From Flavobacteriia bacterium (GTDB lineage: Bacteria > Bacteroidota > Bacteroidia > Flavobacteriales_D > Crocinitomicaceae): DNA of 64,000 nt. Of this stretch, positions 26,270 through 35,478 are shown one piece after another (within the stretch, counting starts at the first letter, position 1; each line of letters opens with the position of its first letter). The stretch lies in contig CANHQP010000007.1 in the NCBI GenBank assembly GCA_947462925.1, forward strand, positions 16,644 to 80,643, given 5' to 3'. Position numbers and translations under genes: made by a program. Below the pieces are notes generated by a model, which had not been told where the DNA came from, did not search any database, and saw only the letters and a program-made list of their open reading frames with translations.

Positions 26270-28123
26270 TTAATCTATCTTTACTTGAAACAATTCAGGT
26301 CTTGAAATTTCAACCTTTTCCTTCTCTGGATTCCAAAAATAAATGTGAATTACATCAGAATCCAACACATTTTCTGGTAGGGAAAAAGCATTGAAGAACT
26401 TCACATTTTTCGCTGTGTCCAACAACCGTGCTTGGTCGTATGCAGCATACAAAACCGCATTTTCTCCGGCCATCAACATTTTTCCATCGCGTTCTAAAGT
26501 CGCTACTAAAAACAACGGATTTGCAATTGAAAGTTTTCCTTTTGCTTCGACAGTAAAATACTCGGTATTTGGGCAATCTCTCAAAGTTTTCACAGAAATG
26601 AAAATTGTCCCGATAAATTCTTCATTTGAAACAGCATGACTGGAAAAAGTATTCTCAAATTTTGCTTTCAATTTCAGTTTTTGCATCGATTTAGAAACCG
26701 TTTTCTTTTTACTTAAAATCGTTGTTGCACTGTTGAAGAAAACCTGATGTTCATATACATAAGGGAAATGATTGCGCAAAACCTCGTAATACATCGGCAA
26801 ATGAAAATTGTTGCTCCAGTTGTAGACAAAATAATTTTTCGAAGACTTTTTCGCTCTATCCGCCAATTGATAAACGACTTCAGGATTTGTCCAATCGATA
26901 ATCGGTTCCTTTATCGGAATATTGCAATAGTAGTTCAAGTACGTAATGCTATTAAAATTCGAAGCAAAATCCATGTTTTCTCTTCCCAATTTTTGGTCCG
27001 CTTGATTCACTGATTGTCCAATTTCTCGAAAAACACCAAAATTTCTCGGTTCCCATAAATTGGAAACGAAAATACTTTGTAAACCAATCAAAATTGGGAA
27101 AATCAAAAGTGCCCAATTAAACGCTTTTCCTGAATAAAAATGAAAACCACGGAAAAAATAGATGAATAGAAAAGGCAAAGTATACAGCATCACTAATTCT
27201 CGCAAAACGGGCGTGTAAAATACTGAAATCAAATGTCCAAGTAAATAGGTCAGCAGAAAAACCCGGATTATAAATCGTTCTTGCTTGGTTTTGAAATGTT
27301 CCGCTTTGACAAAAGAATACACGATGAGTCCAACAAAAAAGGAGAATAAAATCCACGAAAAATTGAAAAATTGGTAGCCAAAATCAAACAGCCAATTCCA
27401 TTTTGGAGGAGAAAGCCAACGCAATCCACCTTGATTTAACTGATACGCGGTAATCGGCCAATGCGGTAAAAAGGCTAAAATACTGACAATTCCGGAAATC
27501 AAAATCACTTTAATATTCTGCTTTGAAACGTAGAACAGCGCGCAAAAACCAATAACAGAAGCTGTGATAAAAGCGTAATAATGAGACAACATAGCACCCA
27601 AGAATCCAACGCTCAAGCCAACAAACCAAAATGAAAATGATTTTTCCCTGCGTTCAATTTCAAAAATTGACCAAACGGCGAGCAACAAGAAAAAAGTACC
27701 TGAATTGTAAGGTCGTGCAAAAACGGTGTGGATAATCGTGAAAGTAAGACCAACATACAAAGCGACCACTGCCAAACCAATTTGCTTGGAGAAAAATTGC
27801 GTGCAAATTTGATAAATCATCCAAGAATTGAGCAGATAAAAGAAAATGCTTGTGCCGCGTAATGCCCATTCAGAGTCGCCAAAAATTCGAACCCAAACCC
27901 ACAAAAAAGCCTGATAAAAAACAGGATGCATATCCCCCGCTTTCACGCCAAAATGCCAAAATGAATTCCAATCTGAAAATTGAGTTCGCACCCATCCGCT
28001 CAGTTCATCGTTCGACAAACCTTGGTGATACATGAAAGAAAATCTAAAAATCAATCCAATGACCAACAAAGAAATAAACATTCCGTGTTGTTTCCAAAAA
28101 GACTGATTTTCGTTTCTATCCAT
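26270..28123 (-). CDS. GT-C membrane glycosyltransferase (GT39/ArnT-like)
   Basis: This 617-residue protein has an N-terminal helix, a first extracytoplasmic loop with the acidic motif SNDELSGW (about 36-43) typical of polyprenol-phosphate-dependent GT-C enzymes, about 11 membrane helices to about residue 350, and a soluble C-terminal domain of about 250 residues. Such enzymes transfer sugar from a lipid carrier on the outer face of the inner membrane. Acceptor and sugar cannot be inferred. It overlaps the 3' end of rlmB by eight bases and is probably co-transcribed with it. Confidence 0.8.
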   Translation of the reverse strand: MDRNENQSFWKQHGMFISLLVIGLIFRFSFMYHQGLSNDELSGWVRTQFSDWNSFWHFGVKAGDMHPVFYQAFLWVWVRIFGDSEWALRGTSIFFYLLNSWMIYQICTQFFSKQIGLAVVALYVGLTFTIIHTVFARPYNSGTFFLLLAVWSIFEIERREKSFSFWFVGLSVGFLGAMLSHYYAFITASVIGFCALFYVSKQNIKVILISGIVSILAFLPHWPITAYQLNQGGLRWLSPPKWNWLFDFGYQFFNFSWILFSFFVGLIVYSFVKAEHFKTKQERFIIRVFLLTYLLGHLISVFYTPVLRELVMLYTLPFLFIYFFRGFHFYSGKAFNWALLIFPILIGLQSIFVSNLWEPRNFGVFREIGQSVNQADQKLGRENMDFASNFNSITYLNYYCNIPIKEPIIDWTNPEVVYQLADRAKKSSKNYFVYNWSNNFHLPMYYEVLRNHFPYVYEHQVFFNSATTILSKKKTVSKSMQKLKLKAKFENTFSSHAVSNEEFIGTIFISVKTLRDCPNTEYFTVEAKGKLSIANPLFLVATLERDGKMLMAGENAVLYAAYDQARLLDTAKNVKFFNAFSLPENVLDSDVIHIYFWNPEKEKVEISRPELFQVKID

Positions 28124-28916
28124 ACAATTCTTGTCTTGTGCGCTCGTATAAAATCATTCCAGTCGCAACACCTACATTCAAAGAAGAAATGGTTCCTTTC
28201 ATTGGAATTTTTGCCTTGATGTCGCACATATTCAAAATGTCGTTGGTGATTCCATCTTCTTCAGAACCCATGATGATTGCTACGCCACCGCGCAAATTCA
28301 CTTCATACAAAGGAACAGCCGTTTTTTCCGTACAAGCCACAATTCTGATTCCACTTTGTTGCAAATAGAACAAGCTTTCTTTCAAATTATCAGTTTTACA
28401 AACAGGAATTCGGTTCAAAGCACCAGCAGAAGTTTTGATTGCATCGGCAGTAACCTGCACAGATCCTCGAGAAGGAATGACAATTGCCGTAACACCTTGA
28501 CATTCCGCTGTACGAGCAATTCCTCCAAAATTTCTAACATCAGTCAAACGGTCCAAAAACAAGAAACATGGTTTTTCACCATTTTCGATTGCTTTGTCAA
28601 CCATTTCATTCAAATTATGGTAAGCCAAAGGTGCAATATAAGCAATAACACCTTGGTGATTTTGATCGGTAATTTTGTCTAATCTTTCAACAGGAACAAA
28701 CTGGATAAAGTAATTTTTATCAGCTGTTTCGGCTTTCAATTCAAAAAACAAGTCTTTCGACATTCCTTTTTGAATCATTAATTTATTGATTTCCCTTCCA
28801 GCACGAATGGCTTCAATGACTGCGCGTACACCAAAAATGATGTCGTTGTTTTCTTTTTCGCGTGGATTTGGCTTGAAATCTTTTCTTCCAAAACCGGGAT
28901 TCTTTTTGTATTCCAT
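28116..28916 (-). CDS. rlmB: 23S rRNA (guanosine-2'-O)-methyltransferase RlmB (TrmH/SpoU family)
   Basis: This 266-residue SPOUT-class enzyme has a basic N-terminal tail, an L30e-like substrate-binding domain (about 25-105) and a knotted SAM domain with motif 1 DVRNFGGIARTAEC, motif 2 IIMGSEEDGIT and motif 3 IPMKGTISSLNVGVATGMIL. RlmB methylates G2251 of 23S rRNA in E. coli. RlmB rather than another TrmH paralogue is the best fit by length and motif 3. The -7 element TATCTTTG lies at 28921-28928. Confidence 0.9.
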   Translation of the reverse strand: MEYKKNPGFGRKDFKPNPREKENNDIIFGVRAVIEAIRAGREINKLMIQKGMSKDLFFELKAETADKNYFIQFVPVERLDKITDQNHQGVIAYIAPLAYHNLNEMVDKAIENGEKPCFLFLDRLTDVRNFGGIARTAECQGVTAIVIPSRGSVQVTADAIKTSAGALNRIPVCKTDNLKESLFYLQQSGIRIVACTEKTAVPLYEVNLRGGVAIIMGSEEDGITNDILNMCDIKAKIPMKGTISSLNVGVATGMILYERTRQELYG

Positions 28917-28920
28917 GATG

Positions 28921-28928
28921 CAAAGATA
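28921..28928 (-). promoter_or_regulatory. Putative -7 promoter element of rlmB
   Basis: The minus strand reads TATCTTTG (TAnnTTTG) five bases before the ATG, giving an almost leaderless transcript. No TTG is present 19 bases upstream, so confidence is moderate. Confidence 0.45.
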
Positions 28929-28981
28929 AGTATTTCTGTTTGATGCATTTTGAAATTCATCTAAACAGTAATTTTAGGCAT

Positions 28982-29013
28982 AAAAAAACCTGCTATCTAT
29001 TGACAACAGGTTT
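28982..29013 (-). terminator. Terminator of the small secreted-protein gene
   Basis: On the minus strand a 7-bp stem (29013-29007 with 28992-28986) closes a 14-base loop and runs into a run of seven T (28988-28982), 22 bases after the stop at 29035. Confidence 0.75.
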
Positions 29014-29034
29014 CAAAATTAAATTTCGGAATGA

Positions 29035-29367
29035 CTATCTCGCCATTTGAGAAATCTTGAAAGTTTTTCCATTCATTTCACTTGTCACCTTGAACCATGT
29101 ATGTCCACAGTTTGAACCGTCTACATATTTTATTTCAGTTCCAGCAGGAAAACTCATCGATTTTGTGGACCCCTTGCTGATTGTATTGTGACCACCATTG
29201 GCGCAATATTTAAAATCATTTCCATTGTCGTTAACGATTTTAAACTCGATATTTCCCTTTTTAGCAACAATTTCACTGTCTTTGGAAAGATTTGAAAAAG
29301 AAGTCAAACCAAAAAAGAAACTTGAAACTAGAAATGAAACAAGCGTTAATCTTTTAATATTTTTCAT
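29035..29367 (-). CDS. Small exported protein of unknown function
   Basis: This 110-residue protein has a classical signal peptide (about 1-25, MKNIKRLTLVSFLVSSFFFG) and a mature beta-rich domain of about 80 residues containing two Cys (CANGG and SNCGHTW), which could form a disulfide. I do not recognise the family. It has its own -7 element (TATATTTG, 29389-29396) and terminator, so it is a free-standing gene for a small periplasmic or secreted protein. Confidence 0.72.
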   Translation of the reverse strand: MKNIKRLTLVSFLVSSFFFGLTSFSNLSKDSEIVAKKGNIEFKIVNDNGNDFKYCANGGHNTISKGSTKSMSFPAGTEIKYVDGSNCGHTWFKVTSEMNGKTFKISQMAR

Positions 29368-29388
29368 AGGAAGTTATTTATTTAGACT

Positions 29389-29396
29389 CAAATATA
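29389..29396 (-). promoter_or_regulatory. Putative -7 element of the small secreted-protein gene
   Basis: TATATTTG on the minus strand, 22 bases before the ATG; the -33 position lacks TTG. Confidence 0.4.
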
Positions 29397-29467
29397 GTGA
29401 TTTTAAATTTAGTAGACACATCAAAATTTGAATATCACAGAGAATTGTTGTAATTTAACAGCCAATT

Positions 29468-30706
29468 ATGACATTTAAAGAATTAAGCCTCAACGAAAAT
29501 TTGTTAGAGGCATTAGAACACATGGGATTTGAAAATGCAACTCCTATTCAAGAACAAGCAATCCCAAAAATTTTAGAAAATCGCGATTTAATTGCCTGTG
29601 CACAAACTGGTACTGGTAAAACTGCGGCTTTTATTTTACCGATTTTACATAAATTGACTGGTAAACCAGATTCATCTATTGACACCTTAGTGGTTGTTCC
29701 AACAAGAGAATTGGCGATACAAATCGAACAAGAAATTCAAGGTTTATCTTATTTCGTATCTGTTGGATCGAAAGCAATTTATGGCGGCGGCGGCGGAAAA
29801 GATTGGGACGACCAAAAAGCTGCATTGAAAGATGGCACAGATATTATTGTTGCCACTCCTGGAAAATTACTTTCTCATTTACAAATGGGTTATGTCAATT
29901 TCTCGAAAGTGAAACATTTGGTTTTGGATGAAGCCGACAAAATGTTGGATATGGGATTTACGGACGATTTGGAAAAAATCATTTCATATCTTCCAAAGAA
30001 CAGACAAACTTTGCTTTTCAGCGCAACGATGCCACCTAAAATCAGGAATTTAGCTGAAAAAATATTGAAAGAGCCTGAACAAATCACATTATCGATTTCT
30101 AAACCGGCAGCAGGCGTTTCTCAAAATGTGTACTTGGCTTTCGACAATCAAAAGAATGATTTATTGAAGCACATTTTGCTTTCAAGACCAGACTATACAA
30201 GTATCATTATATTCACTTCTTCGAAATCTAAAGTGAGTGAAATTGTTTCAGCATTGAGAAGAAATGGTTTCAAGTCCCAAGGAGTTTCATCTAATTTGGA
30301 CCAAGACCAAAGAGAAGAAGTTTTGCGTGGATTTAGGTCAAAACGCACAAGAATTTTGGTTGCAACAGACGTAATGAGTCGCGGTATCGATATCAAGGAA
30401 ATCAATATGGTTATCAATTACGATTGTCCGCGAGATGCTGAAGATTACGTGCACAGAATTGGCAGAACTGCAAGAGCAAATACCAAAGGCGAAGCATACA
30501 CTTTAGTGAATGAGAAAGACATGCCGAAACTGGTACGCATCGAAAAATTAATTGAAGCTGAAATTCCAAAATTAATTTTGCCGGAAGAATTGGGAGAAGG
30601 CCCTGCATTCACCACCAAATCAGAGGGATTCAAAAAGAAAAAGAATTTCAAAAAGAAAAGAAAGCCATTTTCAAACAAACCAAAAAGCGGTATTGTTAAT
30701 GAATAA
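29468..30706 (+). CDS. DEAD-box RNA helicase (RhlE-like)
   Basis: This 412-residue ATP-dependent RNA helicase carries the Q motif (FENATPIQEQAIP, 21-33), motif I AQTGTGKT (45-52), Ia PTREL (78-82), II DEAD (154-157), III SAT (185-187) and VI HRIGRTAR (329-336). A Lys/Phe-rich tail (about 380-405) probably binds RNA. Roles in ribosome assembly, RNA decay or cold adaptation are usual; the paralogue cannot be fixed without comparison, and RhlE-like is the closest description. Confidence 0.93.
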   Translation: MTFKELSLNENLLEALEHMGFENATPIQEQAIPKILENRDLIACAQTGTGKTAAFILPILHKLTGKPDSSIDTLVVVPTRELAIQIEQEIQGLSYFVSVGSKAIYGGGGGKDWDDQKAALKDGTDIIVATPGKLLSHLQMGYVNFSKVKHLVLDEADKMLDMGFTDDLEKIISYLPKNRQTLLFSATMPPKIRNLAEKILKEPEQITLSISKPAAGVSQNVYLAFDNQKNDLLKHILLSRPDYTSIIIFTSSKSKVSEIVSALRRNGFKSQGVSSNLDQDQREEVLRGFRSKRTRILVATDVMSRGIDIKEINMVINYDCPRDAEDYVHRIGRTARANTKGEAYTLVNEKDMPKLVRIEKLIEAEIPKLILPEELGEGPAFTTKSEGFKKKKNFKKKRKPFSNKPKSGIVNE

Positions 30707-30819
30707 AGATGATTTTTTTGAAGTGAAAAAACATTTTTAATTCAATCTTGTTATCCTTCTAATTGATCACACGAAAAACAAAACTAAAAACTGAATTTTT
30801 TATTCAGAAAGTAGTTTTG

Positions 30820-30827
30820 TAACTTTG
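30820..30827 (+). promoter_or_regulatory. Putative -7 promoter element of ahcY
   Basis: TAACTTTG matches TAnnTTTG 31 bases before the ahcY ATG. The -33 region is T-rich without TTG. The leader of about 25 bases is too short for a SAH riboswitch. Confidence 0.5.
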
Positions 30828-30858
30828 CATTTTAAAAAACTAGAATATAAATAAATAT

Positions 30859-32172
30859 ATGAATAACACACAAGAAAAAGTAGCATACAAAGTAGCTGAT
30901 ATCAGCCTTGCTGCGTGGGGAAGAAAAGAAATTATGTTGGCTGAGGCAGAAATGCCAGGTTTGATGTCATTGCGTGAAGAATATGCCGCTAGTAAGCCAT
31001 TGGCTGGAGCTAGAATTGCAGGTTGTTTACACATGACCATTCAAACTGCTGTTTTGATTGAAACTTTAGTTGATTTAGGTGCACAGGTTAGCTGGTCTTC
31101 TTGTAACATTTTCTCAACTCAAGATCATGCTGCTGCTGCAATTGCTGCTGCAGGAATTCCAGTTTTTGCTTGGAAAGGTATGAACGAGGAAGAGTTTAAC
31201 TGGTGTATCGAACAAACAATTTTCGCTTTCGAAGGTGGTGAGCCTTTGAACATGATTTTGGACGACGGTGGAGATTTGACAAACATGGTTTTTGATCATT
31301 TCCCAGAATTAACTGCTGGAATCAAAGGATTGTCTGAAGAAACTACAACTGGAGTTTTGAGATTGTATGATCGTTTGAAAAATGGAACTTTGGTAATGCC
31401 TGCAATCAATGTAAATGATTCAGTTACTAAGTCTAAATTTGACAACAAATACGGATGTAAAGAATCTTTGGTAGATTCAATTCGCCGTGCTACTGATACA
31501 ATGATGGCTGGTAAAGTTGCTGTTGTTTGTGGATATGGTGATGTTGGTAAAGGTTCTGCTGCTTCATTGAAAGGTGCTGGTGCAAGAGTTATCGTTACTG
31601 AAATCGATCCAATTTGTGCTCTACAAGCTGCAATGGACGGCTTTGAAGTAAAAAAATTAGATACAGTTGTTGGTTTAGGTGATATCATCGTAACTACCAC
31701 AGGAAATAAAGACATCGTTGTTGGTCGTCATTTCGAAAACATGAAAGACAAAGCAATCGTTTGTAACATTGGTCACTTCGACAATGAAATCGACGTTGCT
31801 TGGTTAAATTCAAATTTTGGTTCTACTAAAATTGAAATCAAACCACAAGTTGACATGTACAATGTAAATGGAAAAGACATTATTTTATTGGCTGAAGGTC
31901 GTTTGGTAAACTTAGGTTGTGCGACAGGTCACCCATCATTTGTAATGTCAAATTCATTTACAAACCAAACTTTGGCTCAATTAGAGTTATGGCAAAATTC
32001 TGCTAACTATGAAAACAATGTTTACACACTTCCAAAACATTTGGATGAAAAAGTAGCACGTTTGCATTTAGCGAAAATTGGTGTTGAATTGGATGAACTA
32101 ACAGAAGACCAAGCTTCATACATTGGAGTGAAAGTTGCTGGTCCATACAAATCAGATGCTTACCGTTACTAA
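30859..32172 (+). CDS. ahcY: S-adenosylhomocysteine hydrolase
   Basis: AhcY reversibly splits S-adenosylhomocysteine to adenosine and homocysteine, clearing the by-product of methylation. The 437-residue protein has the substrate segment [14 protein letters not shown] (57-70), the NAD-binding loop [11 protein letters not shown] (224-234), a GHFDNEIDV segment and the diagnostic C terminus ending KSDAYRY. Length fits the family. It is a single gene between its own promoter and terminator. Unusually frequent GCT and GTT codons suggest high expression. Confidence 0.97.
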   Translation: MNNTQEKVAYKVADISLAAWGRKEIMLAEAEMPGLMSLREEYAASKPLAGARIAGCLHMTIQTAVLIETLVDLGAQVSWSSCNIFSTQDHAAAAIAAAGIPVFAWKGMNEEEFNWCIEQTIFAFEGGEPLNMILDDGGDLTNMVFDHFPELTAGIKGLSEETTTGVLRLYDRLKNGTLVMPAINVNDSVTKSKFDNKYGCKESLVDSIRRATDTMMAGKVAVVCGYGDVGKGSAASLKGAGARVIVTEIDPICALQAAMDGFEVKKLDTVVGLGDIIVTTTGNKDIVVGRHFENMKDKAIVCNIGHFDNEIDVAWLNSNFGSTKIEIKPQVDMYNVNGKDIILLAEGRLVNLGCATGHPSFVMSNSFTNQTLAQLELWQNSANYENNVYTLPKHLDEKVARLHLAKIGVELDELTEDQASYIGVKVAGPYKSDAYRY

Positions 32173-32194
32173 TTAGCGGATAAATCATAATTTT

Positions 32195-32226
32195 AAAGCC
32201 GGTTTCAAATTGAAATCGGCTTTTTT
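32195..32226 (+). terminator. Terminator of ahcY
   Basis: Stem AAAGCCGGTTTCAA / TTGAAATCGGCTTT (14 bp with one G-T wobble, almost no loop) followed by a run of T to 32226, 22 bases after the stop. Confidence 0.9.
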
Positions 32227-32244
32227 ATTTACATTATTTTTCCA

Positions 32245-32613
32245 ATGAAAGGACTTTACAGCATCTTGCTACTCATCGCCTCAAATGTATTCATGACTTT
32301 GGCTTGGTACGGACATTTAAAATTTTCTGAGCACAAAAAACTGGCTACAATTGGACTTTTCGGAGTAATTTTAATCAGCTGGGGATTGGCTTTTTTTGAA
32401 TATTGCTTGCAAGTTCCTGCAAATCGATTGGGATTTAAAGAACATGGCGGTCCGTTTAGTTTACTTGAATTGAAAGTGATTCAGGAGGTGATTACATTGA
32501 TTGTTTTCATCATCTTTTCTTTGGTAATGTTTAAGAATGAAACGTTCAGAATGAACCACTTAATTGGAATGGGATTTTTGGTTTTGGCGGTTTATTTCAT
32601 TTTCAAAAAATAA
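32245..32613 (+). CDS. DMT-superfamily DUF486 membrane protein
   Basis: This 122-residue protein has four membrane helices and the DUF486 signature: SNVFMTLAWYGHLKF near the N terminus, ISWGLAFFEYCLQVPANRLGF (about 45-65) and a central LKVIQEVI. The family is a small four-helix branch of the drug/metabolite transporter superfamily with no established substrate. It converges with the polysaccharide operon, three bases between the stops. Confidence 0.9.
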   Translation: MKGLYSILLLIASNVFMTLAWYGHLKFSEHKKLATIGLFGVILISWGLAFFEYCLQVPANRLGFKEHGGPFSLLELKVIQEVITLIVFIIFSLVMFKNETFRMNHLIGMGFLVLAVYFIFKK

Positions 32614-32616
32614 CCA

Positions 32617-33204
32617 TTATCCAATCATTTTGCGGAATGTTTTCCACATGATTTGAATGTCATGTCCCACCGTTGGATTGGCTAAATACTTTTCATTTAG
32701 CAATAATTTCGCAGGCATGATTTCATGAATGTAGGTTTCTCGTGGATTTTCGGCTTCTCCCAACAATCGATTTTCATCAAAATATTCTAAGGAGGCGTAA
32801 TCCGTAATTCCAGGTTTGATATTTAAAATTTTACGTTGATCATCGGTATATAAATCCACATATTCGCGCACTTCTGGTCGAGGTCCAACAATGCTCATTT
32901 CACCTCTAATTACATTTAAAAATTGAGGAAATTCATCCATTTTTGTTTTGCGCAAAAAATAGCCGATTTTCGTAATTCTAGGATCTCGCATCCCCACAGT
33001 GAGTTGTCCTAATTTGTCGGAATTAGGCTTCATCGTTCGAAATTTGAATAATCCAAATTCAACACCATCTTTTCCAACACGTTGTTGACGATAAAAGATC
33101 CCGCCGCGACTGCCAAAAATAATTAAAATCGCAATAATGATTCCAAATGGAAGGAAAATTAATAAGATGGTGATGGACACGAATAAATCAAAAAGTCTTT
33201 TCAT
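32617..33204 (-). CDS. Initiating phosphoglycosyl transferase (bacterial sugar transferase)
   Basis: This 195-residue small monotopic enzyme of the PglC/WcaJ-catalytic-domain type has one N-terminal re-entrant hydrophobic helix (about 5-30), FKFRTMKPNSD (54-64), the catalytic Asp-Glu pair at 90-91 (KTKMDEFPQ) and IVGPRPEVREY. It transfers a sugar-1-phosphate from UDP-sugar to undecaprenyl phosphate, the first step in building a polysaccharide repeat. Being last in the operon is unremarkable. It directly follows the DegT aminotransferase gene, a pairing common when the first sugar is an amino-deoxy sugar. Confidence 0.92.
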   Translation of the reverse strand: MKRLFDLFVSITILLIFLPFGIIIAILIIFGSRGGIFYRQQRVGKDGVEFGLFKFRTMKPNSDKLGQLTVGMRDPRITKIGYFLRKTKMDEFPQFLNVIRGEMSIVGPRPEVREYVDLYTDDQRKILNIKPGITDYASLEYFDENRLLGEAENPRETYIHEIMPAKLLLNEKYLANPTVGHDIQIMWKTFRKMIG

Positions 33205-33207
33205 GAA

Positions 33208-34419
33208 TTACATCATTAAACCTGAAACCGCATTTTTCACTGCATTGATTACCATTTGAACTTGTTCATCGGACAAATCGAAATAGACTGGCAATGAAAT
33301 TTCATTGTGATATTTGTTCCATGTTTCAGGATAGTCCTCCATTTTGTAACCGCGTTTTTTATAGGCGGTCAATGTTGGTAAAGGCAAAAAATGTACGTTT
33401 ACAGAAACATCTTGGTCAAAAATCAATTGCATGATTTTATCACGCTGATTTTCTGTAATTCCATCTATTCTCAATTGATATAAATGATAACTCGTAATTT
33501 TATCAACAGTCGTATGCAACGGTGTTAGCGCCCATGATTCGTTCTTAAAAGCAGCATCGTATTGCTCAAAAATGGATTTGCGGCGATCTAAATTTTCTTC
33601 GTATCTTCCCAATTCCACCAAACCAATTGCGGCTTGTAAATCGGTCATATTGCATTTAAATCCGGGCTCTTCTACATCGTAGCGCCAATTTCCTTTTTGT
33701 GTTTTTGCCAAAGCATCTTTGTTTTGACCATGTAAAATCATCGTACAAAAATCTCTGTAAATAATCTCGTGATCAAAATTTTCTGGCAAATCAAAGCACA
33801 AGGCGCCACCTTCTGCCGTTGTCAGGTTTTTGACTGCGTGAAAAGAAAACGTGGAAATATCTGTCAATGAACCTGCTCTTTTGCCTTTATAGATTGCACC
33901 AAAACTGTGCGCGGCATCCGAAATAATCAAAATTCGATTCAATTTTTCTTGGTTTTCTCCGTGCGGATTGAATTGTTTTTGAATCGCTTCTTCATTGATC
34001 AAATCCATAATCGCATCGTAATCACAAGGAAAACCTGCTAAATCAACCGCAATAATCGCTTTTGTTTTCGGCGTAATTGCTTTTCGAATAGCATCAACTG
34101 AAATATTAAAATCTGCTTCATTAACATCAACCATTACAGGTTTTGCACCTGAATGCACAATCACATTGGCACTTGCGCAATATGTGTAGGCAGGCAATAT
34201 TACTTCATCTCCTTCTCCAATTCCCCACCAATGCAACAAAACCTGCATTCCCATTGTCCAAGAATTGACAGCTACTGAAACTTTATTTCCACAATATTCC
34301 GTAATCTGCTTTTCAAATAATTTCGTCTTTGGACCTGTAGTGATCCAACCACTTTTCAAGGCAGAGGTAACTTCATCTATGACTTTTTGATCGATGCGAG
34401 GTGGTGAAAATGGAATCAT
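33208..34419 (-). CDS. DegT/DnrJ/EryC1/StrS sugar aminotransferase
   Basis: This 403-residue PLP enzyme aminates a nucleotide-linked 4-keto (or 3-keto) sugar. The PLP-binding lysine is Lys197 in SFHAVKNLTTAEGGA, with the SDAAHSFGA motif at 167-175 and an N-terminal GWITTGPKTKLFE. A low-complexity insertion (about 142-160, NPHGENQEKLN) is present. By position it probably makes the amino sugar used by the adjacent phosphoglycosyl transferase; the dehydratase that would make its substrate is not in the window. Confidence 0.92.
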   Translation of the reverse strand: MIPFSPPRIDQKVIDEVTSALKSGWITTGPKTKLFEKQITEYCGNKVSVAVNSWTMGMQVLLHWWGIGEGDEVILPAYTYCASANVIVHSGAKPVMVDVNEADFNISVDAIRKAITPKTKAIIAVDLAGFPCDYDAIMDLINEEAIQKQFNPHGENQEKLNRILIISDAAHSFGAIYKGKRAGSLTDISTFSFHAVKNLTTAEGGALCFDLPENFDHEIIYRDFCTMILHGQNKDALAKTQKGNWRYDVEEPGFKCNMTDLQAAIGLVELGRYEENLDRRKSIFEQYDAAFKNESWALTPLHTTVDKITSYHLYQLRIDGITENQRDKIMQLIFDQDVSVNVHFLPLPTLTAYKKRGYKMEDYPETWNKYHNEISLPVYFDLSDEQVQMVINAVKNAVSGLMM

Positions 34420-34461
34420 ATTGAATGTGAAATTTGAACTGTAAAAGTAATAAAATTGAGT

Positions 34462-35478
34462 TTATCTCGACATGCGTTTTTGTTTGTCTGACGGTTTTTG
34501 ACGAAGAATCAAAAAATTAATCATTCCACTTAAATATCCCAAACCATAACTAAAATGTAAGATTGGAAATGTTTTGAAAATTTGAAACAACTCGCCAGCA
34601 CTATTACTCATTTTGGAAGCGAAATAAACTCCAAGTAAAATATATATACCATATAAAGAAACAGCTAACCAAAAAAATAAGCTGCCTAGTAGAATTAAAA
34701 TTGGGGAAACAAACAAAAACAGAACAAATGCAGGTGGTACCAATTGTCGAATCGTTGTGACTGCTTTGTGCTTTTGATTCACAAACACTTTCCAATAACC
34801 GTACTGATAAAATTGGCGATATAATCCTTGAAAATTTCCACGAACATAATATTTAAGTGAAATTTCTGACTCAAACCAAATTTTTCCCCCAGCTTTGGTG
34901 ACTCTAAAATTGAAATCATCATCTTGATTTCGGATTAATTGCTCATCAAAAAATCCGATTTTTTCAAAAACCCAATAGGGATACATCGGACTCGTTACTG
35001 TGTCTGTAAAACCTGACTTTTCCAATGTTCTAAAATTTCCCAAACCCATTCCAAAAGTGGTTGACATTGCTTTGGAAATAATTTCGCCAGTTTCATTCAA
35101 ATATTCATTGATCAATTTCCCTCCTACGCACCAGATTTCTGCATTTGACTGCAAGATATCTAAGGATTTTTGCAAATAATTAGATGATAAAATGTGTCGC
35201 GCTCCAACGATCTGTATGTAATCAGCTGGAACTTCATAAATACCTAAATTGAAAGCGAAAGGTGTTAATTTCTTTTCATTGTCAACGAGTTTCAAATTTG
35301 GAAACTGATTTTCTAAACTTAAAATAAGTTCTCTTGTCCCGTCATCGCTCATTCCGTCAACGACAAAAACACTCAAAACAACTTCTGTTGTCAAAACATT
35401 TGCATAGATTGCTTCGATACATTCTTTGATGTACAAAACTTCATTTCTGCAAGGAATAACAATGGAAATTTTAATCAT
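34462..35478 (-). CDS. Family 2 glycosyltransferase with C-terminal membrane helices
   Basis: This 338-residue protein has a GT-A domain (about 3-240): IVIPCRNEVLYIKECIEAI, VVDGMSDDGTRE (about 40-51, the first Asp region) and NQDDDFNFRVTKAGG (about 188-202, acceptor-side acidic motif). Two or three membrane helices follow (about 245-325). It adds a sugar to the lipid-linked repeat unit at the cytoplasmic face. It overlaps the O-antigen ligase-like gene upstream by eight bases. Confidence 0.9.
   Translation of the reverse strand: MIKISIVIPCRNEVLYIKECIEAIYANVLTTEVVLSVFVVDGMSDDGTRELILSLENQFPNLKLVDNEKKLTPFAFNLGIYEVPADYIQIVGARHILSSNYLQKSLDILQSNAEIWCVGGKLINEYLNETGEIISKAMSTTFGMGLGNFRTLEKSGFTDTVTSPMYPYWVFEKIGFFDEQLIRNQDDDFNFRVTKAGGKIWFESEISLKYYVRGNFQGLYRQFYQYGYWKVFVNQKHKAVTTIRQLVPPAFVLFLFVSPILILLGSLFFWLAVSLYGIYILLGVYFASKMSNSAGELFQIFKTFPILHFSYGLGYLSGMINFLILRQKPSDKQKRMSR

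Noticed and set aside
30828..30858. SAH riboswitch ahead of ahcY
   Set aside because: The predicted leader is about 25 bases, too short for the known aptamer, and no pseudoknot pattern is visible.
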